The notes below the pieces were generated by a model that ran no database searches, was not told the origin of the DNA, and saw only the letters and a list, made by a program, of their open reading frames with translations. Below, piece by piece: positions 11,514 to 19,554 of a DNA stretch of 47,467 nt. Where the stretch lies: positions 1-47,467 of the forward strand of contig JAUCBJ010000524.1 of assembly GCA_032718475.1 (NCBI GenBank), read 5' to 3'. The position numbers and the translations under genes are program-made. Within the stretch, counting starts at the first letter, position 1. The number at the start of each line of letters is the position of its first letter. The DNA comes from Nemertoderma westbladi. Lineage: Eukaryota; Xenacoelomorpha; Nemertodermatida; Nemertodermatidae.

Positions 11514-11951
11514 GTATGGTGGCCGACTGCTGCCACATAAACCATCAATGTCTAATAAAAAATTTCAATAAAAATTTTTAATAAAAAATTAAATAAAAAA
11601 AATTTCAATAAAAAAAATTAAAAAAAAATTCAATAAAAAAAAATTCAATAAAAAAATTCAATAAAAAAAATTTCGATAAAAAAAATTACAAAAAAATTCA
11701 ATAAAAAAATTCAATAAAAAAAATTCAATAAAAAAATATGTTAAATTTTTTTCTTAAACCCACCGTGGCCTACAGCTGCCAGGTATTCATTTAATACTAA
11801 CCACTGCAGTTATATTATACTGTATAGGTGGCAGTACTCGGCCACAGCGAAATAGAAAAAAAAATTGCAAAGTAAAATTGAATTCACACGTGGCCGACTG
11901 CTGCCAAATACTTTCAAACACATGGAAACATGGCCTACAGCTGCCAAAATG
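11514..11951. repeat. Left TIR of the kinase transposon
   Basis: 438 bp, matched by the reverse complement of 15874-16366. It carries five copies of an imperfect palindrome of the form TGGCC-N4-6-CTGCCA, at 11520-11535 (terminal), 11766-11781, 11829-11844 (inverted), 11891-11906 and 11931-11946. Between the first two is an array of AATTCAATAAAAA-like units (about 11558-11740). The palindromes are good candidates for transposase binding sites, and the arm is also the only sequence available as promoter for the adjacent kinase gene. Confidence 0.9.
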
Positions 11952-12135
11952 CATGCAGCATGCACATGCAGTAATACCATGGAGTACACTGTCACCTGTC
12001 CTGTACCAAGCAGTAAAAAAGTAAGTTCAGAAGTTCGGTCGTACCGGTACCCTATGCCCTACACAGTATAGCTTTTCTCCGAGTAGTACGGTACAGTAGC
12101 AGTCAGTCAGTATTACTGTATTAAGTACAGTAGTC

Positions 12136-13491
12136 ATGCCGCTACCAAAGGGAAAACGTCAGGGAAACGAGAGTTGGGAACAGTTCGCACAGAAGATTAA
12201 GGAAAGAAAAGTCCGGAGTTCTGTGAAATCGAAAACCGAGACACCGAATGAAATTCTTGTTTTACGGCTGAGTTCTGTCCCATCCGGTAAGATGAAGAAG
12301 TACGAACCATTGGATACTCGCGAATTTGTACCGTTTACTTACGACGAACTTACTATCCCGAATATTAAGACTGCTTGCGAGAACTTTTATAACCAGTCAA
12401 AGAATACATGTGATGTTCTGGCTAGCGATCGTGGACCATCTTGTTTTAACATGGCACAGCTTGGAGTTGGTGGCAAGAAAACCCCAGTTTATCTTGTACG
12501 ATTTCTCGAAAAGCCGTTCGTAGGTGAAGATTCGGATTCGGAATGCGAAGATAATAGGCCTACCGGTCAGTTTACCGGTAGTCAACGACAACCGAGTAGC
12601 GGTTCTGTGGGAATTTCAAGTACCGGTACTGTATCTAGCGGTCCATCTCAGTGTAATTCTGTTTATCCACGTTCATTATCTGTAGCAACCTTGCTGAAAG
12701 CCGGTAAACTTATTAAACCGAGTCAGAAGAAAGATGCAGAGATGAAACTTGAGAAGTTTAATGTTGCAACTAGTACTTGGATAGAGTACAAACCGGAAGC
12801 GATGAAAATTGAACTAGACGTGTATGCTGCTGGGGGCTTTCGCAATGCATATTTTGCATACGATCTTCAAGGTAGAAAGTTTATAGTTAAATGTTATAAG
12901 CCAGATTGTGAAGTTGAGATAGCGGAATTAGGGATGACACTCGAAGATCACTGCAGGAAGCAAGTACAGATGCACTCAGTTGCTGGCAGCATTGCAGAGA
13001 GTCTGCGCGCTGCATCGCCACCCGAATTAGGCGAAGTATTTAGGTACAACAAAGTGTTCTATAGCACATTAGACGATAAAGCAGTTACTGTGGAGCATTA
13101 CGTTGAAGGTAAATTTGTGAAATATATCAATAATGATGGGACGCCACTGCCACTTTTACCAGATGTTGACAAAGAGGCTGCTCTAAAAGCTCAGACACTA
13201 GTCCACTTTAGTTATTATTACTCCGCCGAGAAATTCATGGTGTTAGATGTGCAAGGTACTGCATACAACTTATACGACCCTGAGATTGCTTCAACTGACC
13301 TGTACTCAGAGAGAAAGATAGAACGCGAGGATCAGGGCGCTGATCCTGATAAAAAGGCAGAAATAAATTTCTGTGTTGGAAATTGTTCGTATATCGCTAT
13401 AGAAAACTTTAAACGAAAACATAAATGCAACGAGTATTGTACCATGCTCAAACTCCACCCGTTTGATATAGATATGACAATTGAAGATTAA
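12136..13491 (+). CDS. Alpha-type protein kinase, transposon-borne
   Basis: A 451-residue intronless ORF. The C-terminal half (about 205-445) is an alpha-kinase (MHCK/EF2K/TRPM7-type) catalytic domain, which phosphorylates Ser/Thr and is structurally distinct from ordinary kinases. Visible hallmarks are GGFRNAYFAY (233-242), the catalytic Lys in FIVKCYKP (K252), EHYVEGKFVKY (320-330), the zinc-ligand-type His in LVHFSY (H357), the Asp in VLDVQG (D371), YDPEIAS (380-386), and the zinc site HKCNEYC (H429, C431, C435). The Gly-rich loop before it is slightly unusual (FCVGNCSYIAIENF). Residues 36-126 form a second conserved-looking region I cannot name, with GPSC and VRFLE; 130-178 is a Ser/Gly-rich linker. 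An AATAAA lies at 13791. The ATG is the first in frame after the left TIR. Substrate unknown; with no introns or breaks the gene looks functional. Confidence 0.9.
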   Translation: MPLPKGKRQGNESWEQFAQKIKERKVRSSVKSKTETPNEILVLRLSSVPSGKMKKYEPLDTREFVPFTYDELTIPNIKTACENFYNQSKNTCDVLASDRGPSCFNMAQLGVGGKKTPVYLVRFLEKPFVGEDSDSECEDNRPTGQFTGSQRQPSSGSVGISSTGTVSSGPSQCNSVYPRSLSVATLLKAGKLIKPSQKKDAEMKLEKFNVATSTWIEYKPEAMKIELDVYAAGGFRNAYFAYDLQGRKFIVKCYKPDCEVEIAELGMTLEDHCRKQVQMHSVAGSIAESLRAASPPELGEVFRYNKVFYSTLDDKAVTVEHYVEGKFVKYINNDGTPLPLLPDVDKEAALKAQTLVHFSYYYSAEKFMVLDVQGTAYNLYDPEIASTDLYSERKIEREDQGADPDKKAEINFCVGNCSYIAIENFKRKHKCNEYCTMLKLHPFDIDMTIED

Positions 13492-13654
13492 CTCATTTTA
13501 TACATATCTACTGAATTGTATTCAATTTACTGAATTGTTGGTTCCTATGACCATGTGTTTTCTTGGCGTAAATGTAAGGCATATATACTTAAAAATGCAT
13601 ATCCTAAATAATGCTTATATGTATAATATATATATACACATATATGTAGCTACT

Positions 13655-13800
13655 AAGGTTCCGTTTCATCAAAGATTGACCGACTTATTAGCTTTCAAAC
13701 ATTTTCGAAAACGACAATGTCGACGACGACGATGGACGGCTCACTAATAAGCACGCTAAGGCTCAACTGGACCTACGTGGCTCACCCCAAAATAAATAGT
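13655..13800. repeat. Short retroelement 3'-tail-like insertion
   Basis: The text 'TTTCATCAAAGATTGACCGA' followed by an ACGACG-type simple repeat and 'CACGCTAAGGCTCA' matches the ends of the 1.5-kb units at 21.0 and 22.5 kb. Tails of this style, a phrase around 'TTTCATC..AGATTG.CCGA' followed by a short tandem repeat, are characteristic of RTE-type LINEs and their SINE partners. The class assignment is inference. Confidence 0.45.
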
Positions 13801-13915
13801 TATATAAAGAAACATTATTTAAATCTTATCTGGTACATTTACCAAATTTAAATTCAAACAAATAAAACACAAAATTAAAACATAATATAGTAATTATATT
13901 ATACAGCATCCTAAC

Positions 13916-14394
13916 TAGGGCCTGAAGCGGTTAATTTTTCCGTCAACCGGTTAACCATTTCCAATTAACCGGTTAAAAAGTAGAAATGTTTGTTTTAGGT
14001 TGAAATTATCTTTAAAATATCATTTTGTATATTGAGAACAACAGTATACACAATTATCACAGTATCGCTGACACTCCCCAAACTTAAGCTACAGTACCGG
14101 TATGTATATTTATTATGTAAGCTAAACTAAGAGGTATCCATCTCTACTTGCAATACTGTTAAGTGCCTCTATTGCTCTATTGTGATAGAGCCACCAGTAC
14201 TATAGGTTATGTATACTGTACTGTAGTCCTACAGCTGCATACAGTACAAAATGAATTTCTGAAACATCGCAATGGAAAATACACATTAATTAAAATGGTA
14301 ACAAAACTTGAAAACCTCAAAATGGGACATTAAGCCGGTTAACCGGTTAATAAATTTCTAACCGGTTAATTTGAATTAACCGCTTCAGGCCCTA
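13916..14394. mobile_element. hAT-type MITE nested in the kinase transposon
   Basis: A 479-bp element with TIRs TAGGGCCTGAAGCGGTTAA, flanked by a perfect 8-bp duplication ATCCTAAC (13908-13915 and 14395-14402). TAGGG ends with an 8-bp duplication are the established hAT signature. AACCGGTTAA motifs are repeated near both ends (about 13945-13977 and 14339-14370). There is no coding capacity. It sits between the 3' ends of the two transposon genes, so it interrupts neither. Confidence 0.9.
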
Positions 14395-14435
14395 ATCCTA
14401 ACAGTATCAAGGTGGTTGGTAGTCATAAAATTAAA

Positions 14436-15662
14436 TTAACACTTCCATTTACGTTTTAAATATCGGTAAGCATCCATGGCGTGTCTAGATTCAACTTCTT
14501 CGGGGTTTGGGATTGCTTCTCGGCACATAGTTAGAATGGGTGTGTCTGTATGTTTATCATCCGGTCCTTCCAGTTCAATACCAGAAACATTAATCACCTC
14601 TGCAAGTTCATCAATACTAACATCAATACCCATAGGATTGGCACCGTAATATTCTGGGTTTTCAAAGATATGGTCAGGAATTCCAGCAGGCAAGGTTTGT
14701 TCCTTCTGAAACCGCATGCGGTGACAGTTCCACAGATCAACAAAGACATCGCACTCCCTCTGAACGATTGGTATGTACACATAAGCTAGCAATTCTCTAT
14801 CATCGGGGTTAGTTGAGTCATATGATGCATCTTCTAACAGTAAGCGGAGCTGAGTTTTGAAGAAACGTTCAAACCTTTCGTGTAGCTCACGCCACCAACG
14901 TTCTATCTTGTTCGTCGTAGACGGACCAAAGCGAACATAATCCGTAGGGTCTAGCTCCGCATCTTTGTCGGCAACATCTTGATCAGATATCGAATGCAAA
15001 TAAGAATGCATTATCGCCATTGTTGTTGTTTCAGTCCCTTTATCAAATCGAAGAAAAACAGGCATGCAATACTGCAAAGTAGTAATCAATTCAATATACA
15101 GTCGCGAAATAACCTTAGGACAGGAGTTTGACTTCATAACTCTCAGCAGTAATAATTTTCTTGAATACGAATCTTGGAAACCATAAATAGCTAAGGGGAA
15201 TGTTGAGTTCTGATAACCGCACAATTTATCGTGCCCATCCCCGGATACTAACCACAAAGGACCCTTTGAATTGAAAGCTCCAGTGCGGACCCGTTTACGG
15301 TTTTCTAGTCGTCGTTTTTCCAGCACATCCGGGTACTCTTCTCTCATTATTTCATATACAATATCACGAGGAACACATATATTGTAAACAGTGCGAAGCT
15401 TCAAATTCATGGCTCTATATCCTAAATGTTTTCCAGGACCCTCCATCTCCTTCTTTAAAGCCTTGCGAATAGTTTGAATATCAACATTATAATTGATGTA
15501 ACTGATTTCAAAAAACTTCAGACGCCGATCCAAACTTCTCATTGACCAAGGATACTGACCAAATTTAGATTTTGCTGCAGGCAGCAACTCTTTTCTAGAC
15601 CAATTTTGCGCAACAGCTTCACTGAGAAATGATTTTAAACCATAATCACTATTCCATGCCAT
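14436..15662 (-). CDS. DDE integrase-like transposase
   Basis: A 408-residue intact ORF that should catalyse excision and insertion of the surrounding element. The N-terminal ~125 residues look like helix-turn-helix DNA-binding segments (RSLDRRLKFFEIS at 43-55; GYRAMNLKLR at 81-90 followed by VYEIMREEYP, the layout of the IS3 OrfB HTH). A retroviral-integrase-type core follows. The probable catalytic triad is D142 (SGDGHDKL), D207 (RFDKGTE) and E254 (NKIERWW), giving DX64DX46E. The GYQNSTFPLAIYGFQDSYSR strand pattern and the W of ERWW fit the rve fold. The C-terminal ~130 residues are acidic and unassigned. The gene begins 212 bp inside the right TIR and converges on the kinase. I place it with IS3-like or Ginger-like eukaryotic transposases from memory; the exact superfamily needs a search. 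Confidence 0.85.
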   Translation of the reverse strand: MAWNSDYGLKSFLSEAVAQNWSRKELLPAAKSKFGQYPWSMRSLDRRLKFFEISYINYNVDIQTIRKALKKEMEGPGKHLGYRAMNLKLRTVYNICVPRDIVYEIMREEYPDVLEKRRLENRKRVRTGAFNSKGPLWLVSGDGHDKLCGYQNSTFPLAIYGFQDSYSRKLLLLRVMKSNSCPKVISRLYIELITTLQYCMPVFLRFDKGTETTTMAIMHSYLHSISDQDVADKDAELDPTDYVRFGPSTTNKIERWWRELHERFERFFKTQLRLLLEDASYDSTNPDDRELLAYVYIPIVQRECDVFVDLWNCHRMRFQKEQTLPAGIPDHIFENPEYYGANPMGIDVSIDELAEVINVSGIELEGPDDKHTDTPILTMCREAIPNPEEVESRHAMDAYRYLKRKWKC

Positions 15663-15873
15663 TATTAGCAGAAACCCTTAAATTACCTACCGTCCCGGGC
15701 CTGATCACTGCTGCCGCATTGTACCTACAAGATTTGTATGTAGGCCTACTGATGTAGGCTCGTAGCTTGAATTTCAGTACCGGAATACTGAAACTAATCT
15801 CGAACTACAGGATACTGGAAGCCTACCGGTACAGCAAAACAGTATGTTAGTTAATGATACTGCAGGAAATACA

Positions 15874-16366
15874 CATTTTGGCAGCTGTAGGCCATGTTTC
15901 CATGTGTTTGAAAGTATTTGGCAGCAGTCGGCCACGTGTGAATTCAATTTTACTTTGCAATTTTTTTTTCTATTTCGCTGTGGCCGAGTACTGCCACCTA
16001 TACAGTATAATATAACTGCAGTGGTTAGTATTAAATGAATACCTGGCAGCTGTAGGCCACGGTGGGTTTAAGAAAAAAATTTAACATATTTTTTTATTGA
16101 ATTTTTTTTATTGAATTTTTTTATTGAATTTTTTTGTAATTTTTTTTATCGAAATTTTTTTTATTGAATTTTTTTTATTGAATTTTTTTTTATTGAATTT
16201 TTTTTTAATTTTTTTTTATTGAAATTTTTTTTATTTAATTTTTTATTAAAATTTTTTATTGAAATTTTTTATTGAAATTTTTTTTATTGAATTTTTTTAT
16301 TGATTTTTTAACCGATTATTTTTATTAGACATTGATGGTTTATGTGGCAGCAGTCGGCCACCATAC
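15874..16366. repeat. Right TIR of the kinase transposon
   Basis: 493 bp, the inverted copy of the left arm. The palindromes recur in mirror order at 15879-15894, 15919-15934, 15981-15996, 16044-16059 and 16345-16360. By eye the unique parts are base-for-base identical to the left arm. The length difference lies in the AT-rich array, where this arm has about 50 extra bases near 16255-16320 plus a few run-length changes. Confidence 0.9.
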
Positions 16367-16370
16367 AGTA

Positions 16371-16592
16371 GGTCATGTCCAGACCTTCGAATTTATTACC
16401 AGAAAGTTCAATTCGATGGATAGGTGCTCCCAGTGCGCTGCAGTCACGGATAAGGATTTTGCGACACCGCCTGCCCTTAAAACACGATCGTTGCGATAAA
16501 CACTAAACTTCCCGTTACCGGACAGCATACCATCAGTAAAGGAGCTCGTCAGCCATTTACCTACGTTATTTACCCCTTCTCCCAGATTCAGT
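16371..16592 (-). pseudogene. LINE endonuclease-like fragment
   Basis: Reading 16592 down to 16371 on the minus strand gives 'WLTSSFTDGMLSGNGKFSVY' then 'RNDRVLRAGGVA', close in layout to the apurinic-type endonuclease of non-LTR retrotransposons (a WL..... motif, then Y.RDR, then GGGVA). A frameshift follows near 16440. Only about 70 residues survive; the kinase transposon abuts the fragment, so it may have inserted into this relic. Assignment is by pattern only. Confidence 0.35.
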
Positions 16593-17001
16593 ACTGTACC
16601 GGTATAGTTTTGGTCTACAGTAGGCCCCTACGTAATGTGTATTACAGTATTACCTAAACTGAAACATTTTAAAGTTCACACTGCCAATAGCCAATGTCAT
16701 GCAGACTGTACCGGCAGACCGGTTGCGCTGTAGTGTACTGTAGTGCTGAGCAGCTGAAGTCAGTATTGTATGACTTAGTCCGTCAGTACACTGGTACATG
16801 AGTCTTCTGGACTATGCTCCTGCTCCATGCTGCCATGGCATGACATGTTCAGTTGGTACCTGCAAGTGCTTCTAAACGGTAACAGCTGCAAGGATGCAAC
16901 TGCAAGCACTGAAGCACTGCAAAGAAAAGGTATTCGTTTTTGTCTAAGTCTCGTAATTTATAAGTAGAACGCGCATTGGTCAAGAGCATTACAATGAAAT
17001 C
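16593..17001. other. Non-coding, no feature recognised
   Basis: Rich in short CAGTAC/TACTGTA words common throughout the window. I see no gene, repeat boundary or RNA. Confidence 0.4.
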
Positions 17002-17296
17002 TCATGGCTTCCGATAGAATCTCGCATTGATCAGCTAACTCTAACAGCCCATCATATGTAAGCCTATCGTATCACACAGTCGCAATCTCCCTCGTATCTC
17101 TCACCATTGGTCCAGTTCAACTCTGTATCGGTTAATCTCAGACATGGATGTACTCGCGCTGTTGTTCCCTTGCGACGAACTATAACAGGAAGTAAATGCT
17201 TCTCGTTGCTGGGGCCGATGATATGGAAATGGAACTCGATACCATTGGATGTAAGAAACTCTGTCTCCCTGGAAACGTTCAAACACAACGTCTAGA
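17002..17296 (+). pseudogene. C-terminus of a LINE reverse transcriptase
   Basis: One frame from 17002 to the stop at 17294-17296, with a single internal TAA near 17056. It begins SWLPIESRID, continues PSYLSPLV, and ends KCFSLLGPMIW then WNSIPLDVRNSVSLETFKH. This order (HWLPI..RI, P.YL..L, F...GP..WN.LP..VR....L..FK) is the familiar C-terminal tail of many non-LTR retrotransposon Pol proteins. It is 5'-truncated, as LINE copies usually are. A duplicate of the same frame on the opposite strand is a shadow. Confidence 0.75.
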
Positions 17297-17528
17297 ATTA
17301 CTTACTCGGCAAACTGGCAATGAAGGATAACTCGATTTGGAATTAATAAATTTCAGAATTTGCAAGTTATGGCTTGGGCAGTTGCGGGTAACACATAACT
17401 TTTAATTATTTTTTGCGTTAAATTTCAGTTGTACAGTAATTTTTTGCTCTATTTGCAGCTTTATTTTATTTATTTTTTAAATTACATACTACAGTCAGAC
17501 AGTCAGTTAGGCTGTTAGGGTAGGTTTC

Positions 17529-17738
17529 TTAAATAGGAAGTTTTTTTGTATTCCTATATAGGAAATCTTGCTTCCTATATAGGAAGTTTTGGCCATTTTT
17601 CGGAACATTTTCTTCATTATCTTTTGAAATAAATTTTAGCGGCATATTTGAATTCCTGGTTATTGGAGGATAATCTATACTGCGTTTGTTGTGAAAACTA
17701 GAAAAAAAACTATCTGTGCGTTCGCTTTCTATAGCCAT
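17529..17738 (-). CDS. 69-residue ORF of unknown function, left-arm copy
   Basis: The ORF reads outwards towards the element's left end. It starts MAIESERTDSFFSSFHNKRS, continues with a basic/polar stretch (DYPPITRNSNMPLKFISKDN), and ends in codons made from the arm's TTCCTATATAGGAA palindromes (FLYRKQDFLYRN). I recognise no domain. It is the inverted twin of the ORF at 23604-23819; within the part upstream of the palindromes the two differ by one in-frame 6-bp indel and two synonymous changes. It could be a small element-encoded protein, a first exon, or a captured host fragment. Confidence 0.4.
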   Translation of the reverse strand: MAIESERTDSFFSSFHNKRSIDYPPITRNSNMPLKFISKDNEENVPKNGQNFLYRKQDFLYRNTKKLPI

Positions 17739-17869
17739 TTTAAAAACGTTACTTTTTCCGAGAATTTAATTTCTTATATAGGAAATATTTTTTGGACTTC
17801 CTATTTAGGAGTTTACCTTATTTCTTATTTAAATATTTTATGTCTTGATTTTTCTTAATTAAGAAAATG

Positions 17870-19246
17870 GTGACTTGCCAGTTCATTTTAAGAGGATTTA
17901 TTTAAGAATGTAAACAACTGTAAATTATAGTGTTGAGAACTGAATCAATTTTAACTAATTTCAGTTACAGTTTCAGTATTCAAAGTTATGCATTTCAGTT
18001 ACAGTTACAGTTTCAGTATTCAAAGTTTTGCATTTCAGTTACAGTTACAGTTTCAGTATTACACAGAGTAACATTTCAGTTACAGTTTCAGTATTACAAA
18101 ATTGAGCATTTCAGTTTCAGTTACAGTTTCAATATATATGATCTCACGTAGTAAGCAGTCATTGAATTAATGTAGTCTCATCGGGGCGGGGTGCAGTGCA
18201 GTCACTCACCCAATGAGTCACTTGCCCAACAAAAATCAAACGAATAACTTGCCAAATAAAAAAAAAGATATCTGAAACTATAAATGAGGCACTTTAATAT
18301 ATTACTGTAATATCCGCTAATAATAATGTTCATTACGAAACGTCCTCTTTCTAGAGCTAATAGGTAGTTGTTGTAGGACAGTTGGACCCACTCTATGGTA
18401 ATGTTTTGTAACTAATATACTGATAGTATGTAATGAAAGTGGCACGTCACAAGATCACACCAAAGGCACATTTTACTGTACATCTTGTTTCAGTGCTTGT
18501 ACAGTACTGTTATCATTTATTGTTTTGGTTATAAAAGCCATGCTTCTGAATCCTGCTCATTTTCCTTAATTCGTAATTTGTTTTAGTATTAATATATTTA
18601 TTGTTTTGGTTAGACCCACCTCGATATGCTGCTCCTTTCACTTTTAAGTTTAATTTTGTAATTTATAATGGTAAACTTGATCAAAATTTAATTTCCAGTG
18701 TGCCTCTAGTGTGATTGTGATATTAATAGTACCGGTAACATTAATAATTCATAATGTAAAATATATATCCGTTAATATCCCTCTACCATTAGGCCTAACT
18801 TTTCTTTGTTTATCTAAAACATTTACATTTAATATGAAGCAGAAAGTGGTGATAAGGCTGATAATAGTCTAATAGTTGAGACAGATAAACATAGACTATA
18901 TGCTACTGTAGATCTTCGTTCACTACTTGACTCGCCAAATAAATTACATTTGAGCTACGTGGACAATAGGTCTTTTTGACCATTGACTTCTTTATTCCAA
19001 CATATGGAGCTTAGTAAAAAAAGTAAAAATAAATAAAAAAATAAATAAAAAAAGACCTAGTTTACTAATAGGTCTTTTTTTATTGTGTAATATGATGGTT
19101 TTGTTCAGAAGTGGAAAAAATGAGATTGTTTTTTTATAACAATGTTTTAAAAATGATAGCTATGGTAACCACTGTTATTCATTTATTAAACTATACTCTA
19201 TACTATTACAATACTGTTTTAAACGCTCGTTCTTGTTAATTGGGTG
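17870..19246. other. AT-rich non-coding stretch
   Basis: No gene seen. It contains the CAGTTA repeat (separate entry) and a perfect hairpin with arms AAAAAAAGACCTA/TAGGTCTTTTTTT around 19048-19082. The 73-residue frame at 17930-18151 only translates the CAGTTA repeat. Confidence 0.45.
17931..18135. repeat. CAGTTA-type simple repeat with GTTGAGAACTGAATC head
   Basis: Interrupted arrays of CAGTTACAGTTTCAGTATT. The head GTTGAGAACTGAATC is shared with the block at 19247-19450, where the other end reads CAGTTCTTAAC, the inverse of GTTAAGAACTG. Confidence 0.65.
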
Positions 19247-19450
19247 GTTGAGAACTGAATCGGATTTTGTTAATTTCAGTTTCAGTTACAGTTACAGTAT
19301 TCAAAATTCGTAATTACAGTTTCAGTTACAGTTACAGTATTCAAAATTCGAAATTACAGTTACAGTTATAGTTACAGTATCAAAAAAATCATCAAAATCA
19401 TTCAGTTACAGTTGCAGTTACAGTATAATTACAGTTACAGTTCTTAACAC
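19247..19450. mobile_element. Small MITE-like element, CAGTTA-rich
   Basis: It starts GTTGAGAACTGAATC and ends CAGTTCTTAAC, giving ~11-bp imperfect TIRs around arrays of CAGTTACAGTTACAGTATT. The block at 17.93 kb is a second, less complete member. I could not define a convincing target duplication. Confidence 0.45.
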
Positions 19451-19554
19451 TAGTAAATTACTGTAAATTTCATTGTACATTATATAGACTAACTACAGTC
19501 TGACACTGACAGTACTACTATAGTACAGTAGTACAGAAGCTAACAGTACAGTAC

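Larger units (their letters stand above)
11514..16366. mobile_element. Alpha-kinase-carrying DNA transposon with long TIRs
   Basis: A 4,853-bp element bounded by long inverted repeats that start GTATGGTGGCCGACTGC. It is flanked by AGT on each side (11511-11513 and 16367-16369), a possible 3-bp target duplication, although AGT is too short to be conclusive. It contains two uninterrupted genes: an alpha-kinase (12136-13491, +) and an integrase-like DDE transposase (14436-15662, -). They start about 185 and 210 bp inside the arms and converge. A hAT-type MITE and a short retroelement tail lie between them. The transposase suggests a group related to IS3-like or retroviral-integrase-like eukaryotic DNA transposons (IS3EU or Ginger are candidates from memory). 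The flanks do not show the 6-bp duplication I associate with IS3EU. Identical arms and intact ORFs imply recent insertion. Confidence 0.85.

Noticed and set aside
11508-16372. 6-bp target duplication for the kinase transposon (CTAGTG versus CAGTAG)
   Set aside because: The two hexamers do not match directly; only AGT is shared, so an IS3EU-type 6-bp duplication is not supported.
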